Notes: generated from the sequence alone by a model not told the origin. A stretch of DNA of 64,000 nt from Lentilitoribacter sp039986595 (GCA_039986595.1 JBDWQJ010000007.1:1-64000); one strand, 5' to 3'. Positions 52,452 through 61,833 are shown, counted from the first letter of the stretch. Numbers and translations: made by a program.

Positions 52452-53231
52452 TTATGCTAATATTGGTGTGATTTGCAGCTGGTTGTTCGCGCCATTATCG
52501 GTAACGCGCATGGCGCAATCATAGACGTTTTCCAAGTTGGTTTTATTCAGCACATCTTTTGGCTGGCCTTGTGAATATATGTTGCCATTTTTTAAAAGTA
52601 CGACTTGATCAGAATAGGCTGCGGTTAAATTCAAATCATGAAGTACGGCAACAACAGTGCCGCCATTATCGGAATATTGACGGGCGATTTTCATGATTTG
52701 GATCTGGTGACGAATATCCAGACTGGAGATTGGCTCATCTAAAAATAAAATACGCGACTTGTTCTGATAAACGGGTTCCCAAACCTGAACTAGAACGCGC
52801 GCTAACTGCACTCGTTGTTGTTCTCCGCCAGAAAGCTCTTGATAGTATCGATGGGCAAATTCATTTAACCCAACTTTTTTTAGTGCAGATTGAATGATGT
52901 TTTCGTCATCAGGCAATAAATTAACACCTGATAACTGCCCAAGCTTTATCACTTCATAGACGGTAAAAGGAAATGCTAACTGGCTCGATTGTGGCAATAC
53001 CCCACGCATATTTGCCATATCTGCAGGATGGGTTTTTGAAACCTCTAGAGTGTTTATCTGAACGGAACCTTTATAAGGGGTTTCACCTGTTAATGCCCGC
53101 AATGTTGTTGTTTTCCCAGACCCATTAGGTCCGACAATAGAACAAAAAGTACCTGACGAAACTTTAAAGTTGATATCGTTTAGGATCTGCTTTTTACCAA
53201 AAAAGACATTTAATTGAGAAACAGATAGCAT
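52452..53231 (-). CDS. hmuV: Haem ABC transporter ATP-binding protein HmuV
   Basis: This 259-residue ATPase has Walker A VGPNGSGKTTTL, signature ELSGGEQQRVQLARVL, Walker B RILFLDEPISSLD and the switch His in VVAVLHDLNL. The order hmuT-hmuU-hmuV with 1-2 nt gaps identifies the haem importer. It powers uptake through HmuU. Confidence 0.94.
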   Translation of the reverse strand: MLSVSQLNVFFGKKQILNDINFKVSSGTFCSIVGPNGSGKTTTLRALTGETPYKGSVQINTLEVSKTHPADMANMRGVLPQSSQLAFPFTVYEVIKLGQLSGVNLLPDDENIIQSALKKVGLNEFAHRYYQELSGGEQQRVQLARVLVQVWEPVYQNKSRILFLDEPISSLDIRHQIQIMKIARQYSDNGGTVVAVLHDLNLTAAYSDQVVLLKNGNIYSQGQPKDVLNKTNLENVYDCAMRVTDNGANNQLQITPILA

Positions 53232-53232
53232 T

Positions 53233-54360
53233 TTATAAATCCAACAATCCGCGCTTGCGAAGCAATATCCATAAGAAGAAAGGAGCGCCGATTGCTGCAG
53301 TAATAATGCCTATCGGTAATTCGGCTGGTGCCACAATTTGTCGAGCTACCGTATCAGCCAACAACAACATGATCGCACCCAATAATGCGCATGCCGGCAA
53401 GAGGTATTTGTGATCTGGTCCGATCCAAAGGCGCAATAAATGCGGCACAACAATACCCACAAATCCTATGCCGCCACTTGCAGCAACTGCAGCACCCGTT
53501 GAAGCGGCAACGGCAATAATGGTGATGCGTTTAAAGATCTGAACATTGACCCCTAAATGGCGAGCGGTTGCTTCCCCAAGTGTCATCGCATTTAAGCCTT
53601 TTGCAAGGAATGTACAAAGGAGCAGAATGGGCAAGATTATAGGGGTGATCGCGTAGACTTTTGTCCATGTTGCACCGGCCAATGAACCTAATTGCCAGAA
53701 GGTTAGATCGCGCAATTGTTGATCATCAGCTTTAAAAACTAGCAGACCCGTAAATGCTCCGGTCAATGCGCCAAGGGCAATGCCTGCTAAAAGCATTGTT
53801 GCGACAGATGTTTGTCCTTTGCGCGTTGAAACGCGATAGAGCAAAAATGTTGTTGCAAGCCCACCAAAAAATGCCGCAATGGGTATGTGGTAAATCCCCA
53901 AAAACAGGGCGACCGGTGCAAGATATCCAGTCCCTAAAACAATAAAAGTTACAGCACCTAACCCAGCGCCGGATGCCACACCAACGATCCCAGGATCGGC
54001 CAATGGATTTCTAAAAAGGCCTTGCATAACAGCACCTGATACTGCGAGTGATGCGCCAATTAAAACTCCTAATATAACGCGGGGAAAACGAATTTTTTCA
54101 ATCACAACTCGTTCATAGGCATCGATTTCGTGGGAGTTTCCCAAACTAAAAATATAGGCAAGTGTGCTATCAAAATGAACGTCAGCCGCTCCGCTTGATA
54201 GTGCAAATATACAAGTTGTAAACAGCGCAAAAACCATGATGATTGTGAGCAGAAAAGCGTATTGCGATCTGTCACCGGCGCGCGTTTTTGGTTGTTCAAA
54301 TTTAAAGCCATTAAAATATGGCCCAGGTATTCTCTGCTCATGGGAACGACTTAAGGACAC
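53233..54360 (-). CDS. hmuU: Haem ABC transporter permease HmuU (FecCD family)
   Basis: This 375-residue permease of the BtuC/FecCD family has about ten membrane helices; RFPRVILGVLIGASLAVSGAVMQGLFRNPLADPGIVGVASGAGLGAV is the family block. It starts at GTG 2 nt after hmuT stops. The N-terminus has a basic cytoplasmic tail of about 28 residues. It acts in the inner membrane. Confidence 0.93.
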   Translation of the reverse strand: MSLSRSHEQRIPGPYFNGFKFEQPKTRAGDRSQYAFLLTIIMVFALFTTCIFALSSGAADVHFDSTLAYIFSLGNSHEIDAYERVVIEKIRFPRVILGVLIGASLAVSGAVMQGLFRNPLADPGIVGVASGAGLGAVTFIVLGTGYLAPVALFLGIYHIPIAAFFGGLATTFLLYRVSTRKGQTSVATMLLAGIALGALTGAFTGLLVFKADDQQLRDLTFWQLGSLAGATWTKVYAITPIILPILLLCTFLAKGLNAMTLGEATARHLGVNVQIFKRITIIAVAASTGAAVAASGGIGFVGIVVPHLLRLWIGPDHKYLLPACALLGAIMLLLADTVARQIVAPAELPIGIITAAIGAPFFLWILLRKRGLLDL

Positions 54361-54362
54361 TC

Positions 54363-55232
54363 TTACTCACCGTAAATTTTTTGCGAGAGTTCCAAGACCG
54401 CTTGACCCGTTCGGGGGCCATATCCAAGCAAGTACAAACCATCCATGGTTATTAGCGACTTTGATTGTCCCGCTGGAGTGCCAATAATCGCTGGATGATT
54501 TAAAATTTCGTTGGTAGCACTCTCGTCACTGCCGTGACGGTTCATCATTACAATGACGTCCGGTGCTGCTTCAAAAATCGCTTCATCAGTGGCGGGTTTA
54601 TATCCTTGCATGCTAACAAGTGCATTGTCAGCACCAGCCATAATTATCATACCTTCAGCGGATGTATTTGCCCCAGCAGCAAGGATGTTTCCTCCATTAT
54701 TTGAAAGAACAAACAAGACTTTTTTCTTAGTGCCAACAGAACCAATAATGGCTTCTGTCTTGTCAAAATCAGCTGCAACTTTATCCGCTAAGACTTGCGC
54801 TTTATCTTCAATGCCAAGAGCGCGGCCAACAGCCTGTATTTTTGATATCACACCATCTCTTGAATATTTTTCTTCAATTTCAAAAAACGGAACATTTGAG
54901 CTTTTAATAACTTCCACAGCCTCAGGAGGACCTGCACCTTCTAAAGTGATGATCATGTCTGGATTAACCGATAAAACACCTTCTGGTGCCAAGCGACGAA
55001 TGTAGCCTACATCGGGCAGTTCCAATGCTTGTTGCGGATATAAACTTGTTGTATCGCGGGCGACTAAACGTTCCTCTTCACCCAATGCAAAAATGATTTC
55101 GGTGACTGAACCACCAATGGAAACTATGTTTTTGTTATCATTTGCGTTCACTGCAGAGGCGCTGAAAACAACAGAAGATGTGAATGCTGCGACTAAGAAT
55201 TTTCGCTTAATATTATTCATTAATTCAAACAT
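54363..55232 (-). CDS. hmuT: Haem-binding periplasmic protein HmuT
   Basis: This 289-residue substrate-binding protein has a signal peptide (RKFLVAAFTSSVVFSASAVNAND) and the class III SBP pattern: IVSIGGSVTEIIFALGEEERLVARDTTSLYPQQALELPDVGYIRRLAPEGVLSVNPDMIITLEGAGPPEAVE. ATG 55232 has AGGAG 7 nt upstream and is preferred; the frame runs open to 55376 without a better site. It delivers haem to HmuUV. Confidence 0.92.
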   Translation of the reverse strand: MFELMNNIKRKFLVAAFTSSVVFSASAVNANDNKNIVSIGGSVTEIIFALGEEERLVARDTTSLYPQQALELPDVGYIRRLAPEGVLSVNPDMIITLEGAGPPEAVEVIKSSNVPFFEIEEKYSRDGVISKIQAVGRALGIEDKAQVLADKVAADFDKTEAIIGSVGTKKKVLFVLSNNGGNILAAGANTSAEGMIIMAGADNALVSMQGYKPATDEAIFEAAPDVIVMMNRHGSDESATNEILNHPAIIGTPAGQSKSLITMDGLYLLGYGPRTGQAVLELSQKIYGE

Positions 55233-55242
55233 TTTCTTACTC

Positions 55243-56310
55243 CTAAGCTGCTTGCGTGTTTTTAATGCGAGGTAAATTTTCAACGATGAAGCGCCAAGAA
55301 TTACGCTCATCTTGACCTTCAATGCGTTTGCCAAAAAATTGTATGATGAGATTGCCAGCTGCGTCATAAGCTTCAACGGAGGAGACGTGCCCCTTGTCAG
55401 TTGGTTTGCGTACTGCCCAAACTTGATCGATATGGTCAGCGCGAAGGTGCATATGAAAACCCTCGTCTAAGATATTAAGCCAGTTGCCCATGCGTTTGAT
55501 GGATTGGATGGGACCAGAATGTATCTGAATACAACCCTTATTTCCGATGAAACACATAATGGGCAATTGCTCATTTGCCGCCAGTCCCATCAGGGCCTCA
55601 ATTGAAGATAAATCGATGGGCCAGGCGTATTCTTCGCCAATGGTATTGACGGCTTGATGGCGGCTAAGATTTAGATTTTTAATCATCAATGTGAATTGAT
55701 GCGTATCGGTCATCTTTGACCACTTATCTTTGAGCTTATCGGCAACAGTTTCGGGATTATCGATGGTTCTTTTCGCAAGTTCGGGATCAATCTCGATGAC
55801 CTCCGATTGATCCTGATGATAAAGCTGCTCAATTAGTTCTAACCATGCATTCAGGTCGGTGTTTGGTTTGGTATGTACTTTGTGAACGGCATCACCTTGA
55901 GCATCAAAAAACTGGATACTCTGTTTTATTCCATGCTCTGTTTCTTTCTTAACGTGGAATGCATGAGCAAAATGTTTTGGGAATAGGCGTAGGTCAATTT
56001 GTTCATTCGATACCATGGAAGCAAATTTACCAGCGTAATAAGCATCATAAATCCCAGTTTTCTCGTGCACGGCGCTTTCGTTGCGAGTGAGCGCTAGCAC
56101 CTCACCAACATCTGCGAGGCCTGAGAAAATCTTGCCCATGTCGCAGATGAGACGCGTATTACCGTATCCCACATGTGCTGCAACCAATTGAGCCTCTTTT
56201 ATGTCAAGCATATTGGCGATATCACGTTCGCGCATTTTTGGATTATTTGCACAAAATTCGCGAATTTCGACCGCAGTATCAGCTGCAGTTTCACATTTAG
56301 TTTCTTGCAT
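55243..56310 (-). CDS. hmuS: Hemin-degrading factor HmuS (HemS/ChuS family)
   Basis: This 355-residue cytoplasmic haem-binding protein is built of two related halves. Conserved pieces include VLALTRNESAVHEKTGIY, IQFFDAQGDAVHKV, PIMCFIGNKGCIQIHSGPIQSIKRMGNWLNILDEGFHMHLRADHIDQVWAVRKPT. It stores or degrades haem brought in by HmuTUV. AGGTGAG precedes the ATG; the small hmuP ends 10 nt upstream. Confidence 0.93.
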   Translation of the reverse strand: MQETKCETAADTAVEIREFCANNPKMRERDIANMLDIKEAQLVAAHVGYGNTRLICDMGKIFSGLADVGEVLALTRNESAVHEKTGIYDAYYAGKFASMVSNEQIDLRLFPKHFAHAFHVKKETEHGIKQSIQFFDAQGDAVHKVHTKPNTDLNAWLELIEQLYHQDQSEVIEIDPELAKRTIDNPETVADKLKDKWSKMTDTHQFTLMIKNLNLSRHQAVNTIGEEYAWPIDLSSIEALMGLAANEQLPIMCFIGNKGCIQIHSGPIQSIKRMGNWLNILDEGFHMHLRADHIDQVWAVRKPTDKGHVSSVEAYDAAGNLIIQFFGKRIEGQDERNSWRFIVENLPRIKNTQAA

Positions 56311-56320
56311 GATTTCTCAC

Positions 56321-56497
56321 CTATTTATTTAGAATAAGTTTTCCCTGACGGGTAATTCTCAAACGGTAAGATGCATCTTCGTGTTGGATGATGATTTCTT
56401 TTTGGCCTTGGAAAAGCCGATCACTTTTATAGATTAATGACTGGCTTTCGGCTCTAATTGCTTTGTCTTGGTCCATCGAACTCTTCACTACCTGCAT
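56321..56497 (-). CDS. hmuP: Hemin uptake protein HemP/HmuP (58 aa)
   Basis: This is a short 58-residue gene on the minus strand immediately before hmuS. The protein reads YKSDRLFQGQKEIIIQHED and YRLRITRQGKLILNK, the full HemP consensus (SxxLF.G.xE..I.H....YRLR.TR.GKLIL.K). ATG 56497 was used; an internal ATG at 56476 preceded by GAAGAG is also possible (51 aa). HmuP activates hmuR expression in Bradyrhizobium-type systems and may do so here. It lies just downstream of the two iron boxes. Confidence 0.88.
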   Translation of the reverse strand: MQVVKSSMDQDKAIRAESQSLIYKSDRLFQGQKEIIIQHEDASYRLRITRQGKLILNK

Positions 56498-56571
56498 CTT
56501 TTACACTTACTTTTGAACTTAGTTTCACCGGGCTTGCAGATAGCTGGCTGGGCAATTTTTATAATTTATCT

Positions 56572-56586
56572 TGACTCGTTTAGTCT
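56572..56586. promoter_or_regulatory. Near-consensus iron-responsive (IRO/RirA) box
   Basis: TGACTCGTTTAGTCT fits TGA-N9-TCA except for the final base. It lies between divergent hmuP and hmuR. Confidence 0.55.
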
Positions 56587-56610
56587 AGTTTTATAATAAA
56601 TGCAATAACC

Positions 56611-56625
56611 TGACTAAAATAGTCA
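56611..56625. promoter_or_regulatory. Iron-responsive (IRO/RirA) box
   Basis: TGACTAAAATAGTCA is a perfect TGA-N9-TCA palindrome, the IRO motif bound by RirA in rhizobia. It is 63 nt upstream of hmuR and 40 nt from the partner box, placing both genes under iron control. Confidence 0.75.
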
Positions 56626-56687
56626 TGTTTAAAATCAGCACGCCAGCCATAAGCCAGCCGCTAATATAGCTATGAAGGAAATAGATT

Positions 56688-58763
56688 ATGGGGCTTGCAA
56701 GGGGCTTTAAACTCGCTTTGATGGCGAGTGTATCGATAGGTGTGATTTCAGCGAGCGCTGAGGCACAAGAAACAGAATATGAAAACACGCTTGGTATTCG
56801 TCTTTTAAGAATTGTTAAAGGTGCAGGTCAGGATAAGGTAGCCACTGATACACCTCAGGCAGTAACTGTACTAAACCAAGAAGATATCGAAAACGCTGGC
56901 GCTACAACGGTGGGTGACACGTTCGATTCAATCCCAGGCGTAACCACGTCAGGTTCAGAGAGCGTTCTGGGTGAAAGTTTCAACATTCGAGGAGTTGGTG
57001 CCGGTGAAGCACAAGCCGATGAGGGGCGTTTTATCATCAGTGTTGATGGCGTGGATAAAAACTATCAGCAATACCGCTTGGGTGGTTTTTTTAGTGACCC
57101 TGAACTATACAAACGCGTTGAAGTTCTGCGTGGACCTGGATCTTCTACACTTTACGGTTCTGGCGCGCTTGCCGGCACTGTATTGTTTGAAACCAAAGAT
57201 GCGTCTGATTTTCTTCAAGATGGTCAAACATGGGCGGTTCGCTTAAAGGGCTCCTATGGATCTGTTGATGAACAAGGTTTGGGCTCGACAACAATAGCCT
57301 GGCGACCAATGGATAGCGCTGAGCTACTTCTTTCAGGAAATATTCGTCAAGGTGGGGACTACTTTACCGGAGATGGATCTATTGTCGATTCGGAGTTTGA
57401 GACATTTTCGGGTCTAGCCAAAGGAACATTCTACCTTGGCGATGACAATGAAAAAGAGCTTCGAATTTCTTATCAAAATTGGCAGTCAGATGCTGAAAAT
57501 CAACAATATGCCCAGACAGTCGATAGCTCTGGATTTGGTAATATCGATCGAAAAGTGATTGATGAGCAGTTTCTTGTTTCCTGGGAAGATCCGTTTTCTG
57601 GCAATGACATGTTGGATTTGAAAGCACAACTCTCATATTCAAACACATTTAATGAAGAACGTAATGCAACATTCTCAACATTCTTCCCAGATGCTGATTT
57701 TGCTTACAAAACGCTTCAAGGAAAAATTGAGAATACGTCTTTCTTCTCTGGTGAAAATTGGGAAAACTATCTGACATATGGTGTGCAATATACAAATCTC
57801 GACCGTGAATTAGCGTTGCGGAGCACAGGTGCACAGCCTGAAGGAACTGACACCAAAACAGCTGTGTTTGTGCAAAGTGAGATTACATTTGGTGACAATT
57901 TAACGCTGATCCCAGGTCTACGTGTTGATCATCGTAAACTAACGCCGGATGAAAGTGTGGTAACAGGTTTTGGATCGGCATCGGACATCACAGAAACGGC
58001 ATATTCACCCAAACTAGCCGCGCTTTATGAGATCAATGACAATTGGAACATATTTGGTTCATATGCGCATACTGAGCGTTTAGGAACATTGGATGAAATC
58101 TATGACTACCGAACAGGGTTGGTGCCGGGTACAGATTTGACAAAAGAAAAATCTGACAATTTTGAGATCGGTTTTGGATATTCAAATTCCGGCGTCTTTA
58201 GTGAAAATGATACCATCCAATTTAAAACAACAGCGTTTTATAATTCCATTCACGATTATATCACGAGAAATCCTGATACGAGCTCGTCATCACGCACGGG
58301 AGCTGCATACATCAACATCGATCAAGTCGAGTTATATGGTGTCGAGGTCGAATTTTCATATGACCGTGAAAATTGGTTTATAAGTGGCGGCGGTTCAATC
58401 ATTCGAGGCGTTGATACCAACAACTTCTTCTCAACAACTGGCAATTTAAACACTATTCCACCGGATGAATTGTTCTTTACAGTTGGTGGTAGAATTGAAG
58501 ATCAGGGTATTAGTTACGGCTTTAAAACGCGTCTCGTATCCGCTCAAGATAATATCGTTACGGGTGGTCGCGATGCAAGTGATGCGATCGCACTCAACGA
58601 TCTCTACTTTAATTGGGTGCCAGAAAAGAACGGCTATAATGGAATAGAATTCCGCGCGAGTATCGAAAACATCTTTGATGTTCAGTATCAGGAATATCTA
58701 TCCAATGATGCTGGCCCCGGACAAAACTTCAAAATTTCATTGGTCAAAGAATTTGGAAGTTAA
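56688..58763 (+). CDS. hmuR: TonB-dependent haem/haemoglobin receptor HmuR
   Basis: This 691-residue outer-membrane receptor has a signal peptide (residues 1-26), a TonB box region and plug (TPQAVTVLNQEDIENAGATTVGDTFDSIPGV, FNIRGVGAGEAQADEGRFIISVDGVDK, RVEVLRGPGSSTLYGSGALAGTVLFET), and a 22-strand barrel ending in aromatic-rich FKISLVKEFGS. It belongs to the haemoglobin/transferrin/lactoferrin receptor family. GAAGGAAA precedes the ATG. It is followed by exbB/exbD/tonB, which supply its energy. Confidence 0.93.
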   Translation: MGLARGFKLALMASVSIGVISASAEAQETEYENTLGIRLLRIVKGAGQDKVATDTPQAVTVLNQEDIENAGATTVGDTFDSIPGVTTSGSESVLGESFNIRGVGAGEAQADEGRFIISVDGVDKNYQQYRLGGFFSDPELYKRVEVLRGPGSSTLYGSGALAGTVLFETKDASDFLQDGQTWAVRLKGSYGSVDEQGLGSTTIAWRPMDSAELLLSGNIRQGGDYFTGDGSIVDSEFETFSGLAKGTFYLGDDNEKELRISYQNWQSDAENQQYAQTVDSSGFGNIDRKVIDEQFLVSWEDPFSGNDMLDLKAQLSYSNTFNEERNATFSTFFPDADFAYKTLQGKIENTSFFSGENWENYLTYGVQYTNLDRELALRSTGAQPEGTDTKTAVFVQSEITFGDNLTLIPGLRVDHRKLTPDESVVTGFGSASDITETAYSPKLAALYEINDNWNIFGSYAHTERLGTLDEIYDYRTGLVPGTDLTKEKSDNFEIGFGYSNSGVFSENDTIQFKTTAFYNSIHDYITRNPDTSSSSRTGAAYINIDQVELYGVEVEFSYDRENWFISGGGSIIRGVDTNNFFSTTGNLNTIPPDELFFTVGGRIEDQGISYGFKTRLVSAQDNIVTGGRDASDAIALNDLYFNWVPEKNGYNGIEFRASIENIFDVQYQEYLSNDAGPGQNFKISLVKEFGS

Positions 58764-58788
58764 TAAGGGACAGGTTTTGTTAGATACA

Positions 58789-59235
58789 ATGACAAAGAAA
58801 AATCAGAAGGGGAGGTGGGGCAACCACCTTCTTTTCGCTGCTATTGCATTGAGTGGTATCTCACCCGCATATGCGCAAGAAAACGCTGTTCACGACGATC
58901 TAAAGATCATGCTCGAGTTGAATAAGCTTACAACGCAAAATCAGAGCTGCGAGCTGACATTTTTGGTCGAAAACAAAATGATAACTAAGGTAAAAAAGCT
59001 TTCCTTAGAATTTGCGTTTCTCGATGAGAAAGGTCAATTGTCGAAGCTCGCTACGCTAAATTTTGGTGACTTAGTTTCGGGTCGTCCAAAAATAGCGCAA
59101 TTCGGTCTAACTGATATGCGCTGTGAAGATCTTTCAAAAATATTTATCAATTCCGCATCTGAATGCGATAGCATTTCGGCAGATGACTGCATTGGTGTGA
59201 TTTCAAAGACCAATAAAACTTCAGTCAAATTTTAG
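58789..59235 (+). CDS. Small exported protein of the TonB operon
   Basis: This 148-residue protein has a signal peptide (HLLFAAIALSGISPAYAQ) and a mature part with a repeated strand-turn pattern: CELTFLVENKMITKVKKLSLEFAFLDEKGQL, and four cysteines (one pair CDSISADDC). The family is not firmly known; similar genes occur next to exbB in alphaproteobacteria. The start is ATG 58789, with a TTG at 58777 behind GGGACAGG as an alternative. It is probably periplasmic, working with ExbB/TonB. Confidence 0.7.
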   Translation: MTKKNQKGRWGNHLLFAAIALSGISPAYAQENAVHDDLKIMLELNKLTTQNQSCELTFLVENKMITKVKKLSLEFAFLDEKGQLSKLATLNFGDLVSGRPKIAQFGLTDMRCEDLSKIFINSASECDSISADDCIGVISKTNKTSVKF

Positions 59236-59244
59236 GCGTTATCT

Positions 59245-59895
59245 ATGAGTGATATTCTTAACTTCATAAAATTTGTTCTTGATCTCGGTGGACCAGTCGT
59301 CGGGATATTGGTTCTAGCTTCATTTGTGGCGCTAACGCTCATTATCTTCAAACTCTTTCAGTTCTATATCTTTGAAATTGGTCGTACGAAAGATACGCGA
59401 AGAGCCATCAATTTGTGGCAGACGGGGCAAACAGAGCCGGCGTTAAAGCTCCTAGAACAAAAAAGAGGGTTGATCGCGCGTGCGGTATTTTTGGTTTTAG
59501 GCCGACTTTTGGAAGATGCATCTTCTGACAAAGAGCAAATCGAGGACGCAGTTCAAACCCTCGCAATTGAACGAATGCATAATTTGCAGACGGGTTTAAA
59601 AGCTTTAGATACCATTGCGCAATTAGCGCCTTTATTGGGTTTATTTGGCACCGTTCTTGGGATGATTGATGCTTTTAAAGCTCTGCAAGGGGCGGGGTCA
59701 AATGTTGACCCTTCTGTATTGGCGGGTGGCATTTGGGTTGCTTTGCTTACCACAGCCGTTGGTCTGGCGGTTGCGATGCCGATAACAATCGTTCTTTCAT
59801 ATTTTGAAACACGATTAGAAAATGAACGCGTCAGTGTCGAGGTTTTGGTGGGAGCATTATTAAATCCATCAGAGCAACGAAAATATGGGCGATAA
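59245..59895 (+). CDS. exbB: ExbB-type proton channel protein
   Basis: This 216-residue protein is of the MotA/TolQ/ExbB family with three membrane helices: GGPVVGILVLASFVALTLIIFKLFQF, then the long conserved block LDTIAQLAPLLGLFGTVLGMIDAFKALQGAGSNVDPSVLAGGIWVALLTTAVGLAVAMPITIVLSYFETRLE. It forms the proton channel energising TonB. It is 9 nt after the small exported protein gene. Confidence 0.92.
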   Translation: MSDILNFIKFVLDLGGPVVGILVLASFVALTLIIFKLFQFYIFEIGRTKDTRRAINLWQTGQTEPALKLLEQKRGLIARAVFLVLGRLLEDASSDKEQIEDAVQTLAIERMHNLQTGLKALDTIAQLAPLLGLFGTVLGMIDAFKALQGAGSNVDPSVLAGGIWVALLTTAVGLAVAMPITIVLSYFETRLENERVSVEVLVGALLNPSEQRKYGR

Positions 59896-59904
59896 GGGGC
59901 TGTT

Positions 59905-60285
59905 TTGCATATTCCCAGTCAAACCACGCACCGCAAAAAACTGTCTTTGACGTCACTCATTGATGTCATCTTTTTATTGCTGCTATTTTTTATGTTGTCG
60001 TCGACTTTTTCGAAATATTCAAAGTTAGAGATAAGCGCCTCAGCACAAGGATCAATTACAGCTACCCAGCAACGCACAAGTTTGATTGCCCTTGATGGTG
60101 AATTGATTAGGCTAAATGGCCAAGGAGCAAGTCGTGCTGATTTGGTTGCGCTACTTGCACAAGTAAATGATGAGAAAAACATAGCCGTCATTACCACATC
60201 TGCTCAAACCTCAACCCAACAATTGGTTGATGTCCTATCCACACTTTCAGAAGTTGATGGTTTAGCCATCACTATTGCGAGGTAG
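59905..60285 (+). CDS. exbD: ExbD-type biopolymer transport protein, first copy
   Basis: This 126-residue protein starts at TTG 59905 behind AGGGG. It has a short cytoplasmic N-terminus, a single membrane helix with the conserved Asp (LTSLIDVIFLLLLFFMLSSTF) and a periplasmic domain. It pairs with ExbB. It is 2 nt before a second exbD. Confidence 0.88.
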   Translation: MHIPSQTTHRKKLSLTSLIDVIFLLLLFFMLSSTFSKYSKLEISASAQGSITATQQRTSLIALDGELIRLNGQGASRADLVALLAQVNDEKNIAVITTSAQTSTQQLVDVLSTLSEVDGLAITIAR

Positions 60286-60287
60286 AT

Positions 60288-60674
60288 ATGCGCCTTGAAC
60301 GTCGACATAAACAAAAGCAAAACGAAAATACCATTCCGTTGATTAATGTCGTGTTCTTAATGCTCGTATTCTTTTTGATTGCCGGCACAATTGCACCCAG
60401 TGCTGATGGTGAAATTAACCCGGTGATAAGTGGACTTGAACAGCAGTCACCACCAGAAGAAGCGATAAGTCTGCGCAAAGACGGTACGCTTTTCTATCGA
60501 GGAATTGAATTAGATATCACAGCACCACTTCCAGCCACTCTTGTAAAAGCGGATCATCTTTTTATCTATCCTGATCAAAATTCAAATGCGCAAGTGTTTG
60601 CAGAAAAAGTGGCACGCTTAAAAGCCTTATCGTCAAAGCCAATTTCGATACTTATCAAGAGGGAAAGTGAGTAA
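60288..60674 (+). CDS. exbD: ExbD-type biopolymer transport protein, second copy
   Basis: This 128-residue protein has NTIPLINVVFLMLVFFLIAGTI as its membrane helix; the position of the conserved Asp of ExbD (LIDVxF) is Asn here (LINVVF). The periplasmic domain is normal. It forms a tandem with the first exbD and overlaps tonB by 1 nt. The Asp to Asn change would affect proton movement if it acted alone. Confidence 0.87.
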   Translation: MRLERRHKQKQNENTIPLINVVFLMLVFFLIAGTIAPSADGEINPVISGLEQQSPPEEAISLRKDGTLFYRGIELDITAPLPATLVKADHLFIYPDQNSNAQVFAEKVARLKALSSKPISILIKRESE

Positions 60675-61816
60675 TGAGCACTTTTGGAAATCGTTGGATG
60701 TTAGTTTTAGCAGCAGCTTTGTCTTTGGTAGGACATATCGCCTTGGCCGCGATCTTTCTTGATAAAGATGATAATGCTCATATTGCTGGCGGGGTAATGG
60801 TGTCTATCGCAGTGATGGGTGATGCATCTGTTGATCAAGTCATGGCAGGAGAATTAGATCCAAATCGTGAGGTAGAGTATCACGAGGCAAAATCTGACCC
60901 GACTGAACTAACCGCTGAAACTGAGTTAAAGCAGGTTCAAGATACAGATACAAAAAGTGCAACTTTAGACACCAAGCCAAAAGTAGAACAATTGTCTGAA
61001 GCTTATGCGCCAAAAGAGATAAAGGCGCATACAACAACACCTAAAGAATTAACTGCTAAAGTACTCAAACCCGCTGAAACAACACCGGTTAAGTCGGAGC
61101 CAGTTGAGATTAAAACAGCATCAATATTGGCGTATTCTAACAATCAAAATACTCTACTTGAGACACCCGAAAAACAAACATTGAGTGAAAAGCTCCGAGA
61201 ACTTCAGTATCAAACAATTGAGCCTTTAAGTAGTCATGATGCACTTCATAATGTTGAAAAGGCTATTGAACATATTGAAGCGCAAACACCGTCTGATGAT
61301 ATACCCCTGCCTCAATTTCGGCCGCTAGAGGAGTATAAAAAGCCTGTCCAAACAGCGAAACTTGATCCACGGCCAACATCAAATAAACCGATAACCCGAT
61401 CTGTTAAAAAGAAGGTTGAACCCAAAAAAGCTGCCACAGGACGCAAGGGCAAAAATCAGGCAAATGTGAAAAAAGGCAGCCAGGCTAGCAAAAACAAACA
61501 GGGCAAGGTGGGATCAAAAAAACGTGGACAATCCAAGGCCAGTGGCAATGCCAATACTTCTAACTACAAAGGCAAAGTTCGGCAAAAAATATTCCGTCGA
61601 TTTAATCCAAAAACAAGACCGGCAAAGCGCGATGCAGTGGTGGCTTTTACAATTGGTAGAAATGGATCAGCCAACGGGGTCAGATTGGCTAGAAGTTCGG
61701 GAAATGCCAAATTAGATCGTGCGGCTTTGTCTGCCGTTAAACGGGCATCGCCTTTTCCATCCCTGCCATCTGGTAAATCAAAACTGGCGTTCAGCGTAGG
61801 ACTGAATGCTGGTTGA
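60674..61816 (+). CDS. tonB: TonB energy-transducing protein
   Basis: This 380-residue protein has an N-terminal membrane anchor (LVLAAALSLVGHIALAAIFLD), a long Lys/Glu/Pro/Thr-rich spacer, and a C-terminal TonB domain (KIFRRFNPKTRPAKRDAVVAFTIGRNGSANGVRLARSSGNAKLDRAALSAVKRASPFPSLP). It transfers energy to HmuR. It ends the haem operon. Confidence 0.9.
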   Translation: MSTFGNRWMLVLAAALSLVGHIALAAIFLDKDDNAHIAGGVMVSIAVMGDASVDQVMAGELDPNREVEYHEAKSDPTELTAETELKQVQDTDTKSATLDTKPKVEQLSEAYAPKEIKAHTTTPKELTAKVLKPAETTPVKSEPVEIKTASILAYSNNQNTLLETPEKQTLSEKLRELQYQTIEPLSSHDALHNVEKAIEHIEAQTPSDDIPLPQFRPLEEYKKPVQTAKLDPRPTSNKPITRSVKKKVEPKKAATGRKGKNQANVKKGSQASKNKQGKVGSKKRGQSKASGNANTSNYKGKVRQKIFRRFNPKTRPAKRDAVVAFTIGRNGSANGVRLARSSGNAKLDRAALSAVKRASPFPSLPSGKSKLAFSVGLNAG

Positions 61817-61833
61817 GGAAAAGACGTGCCTTG

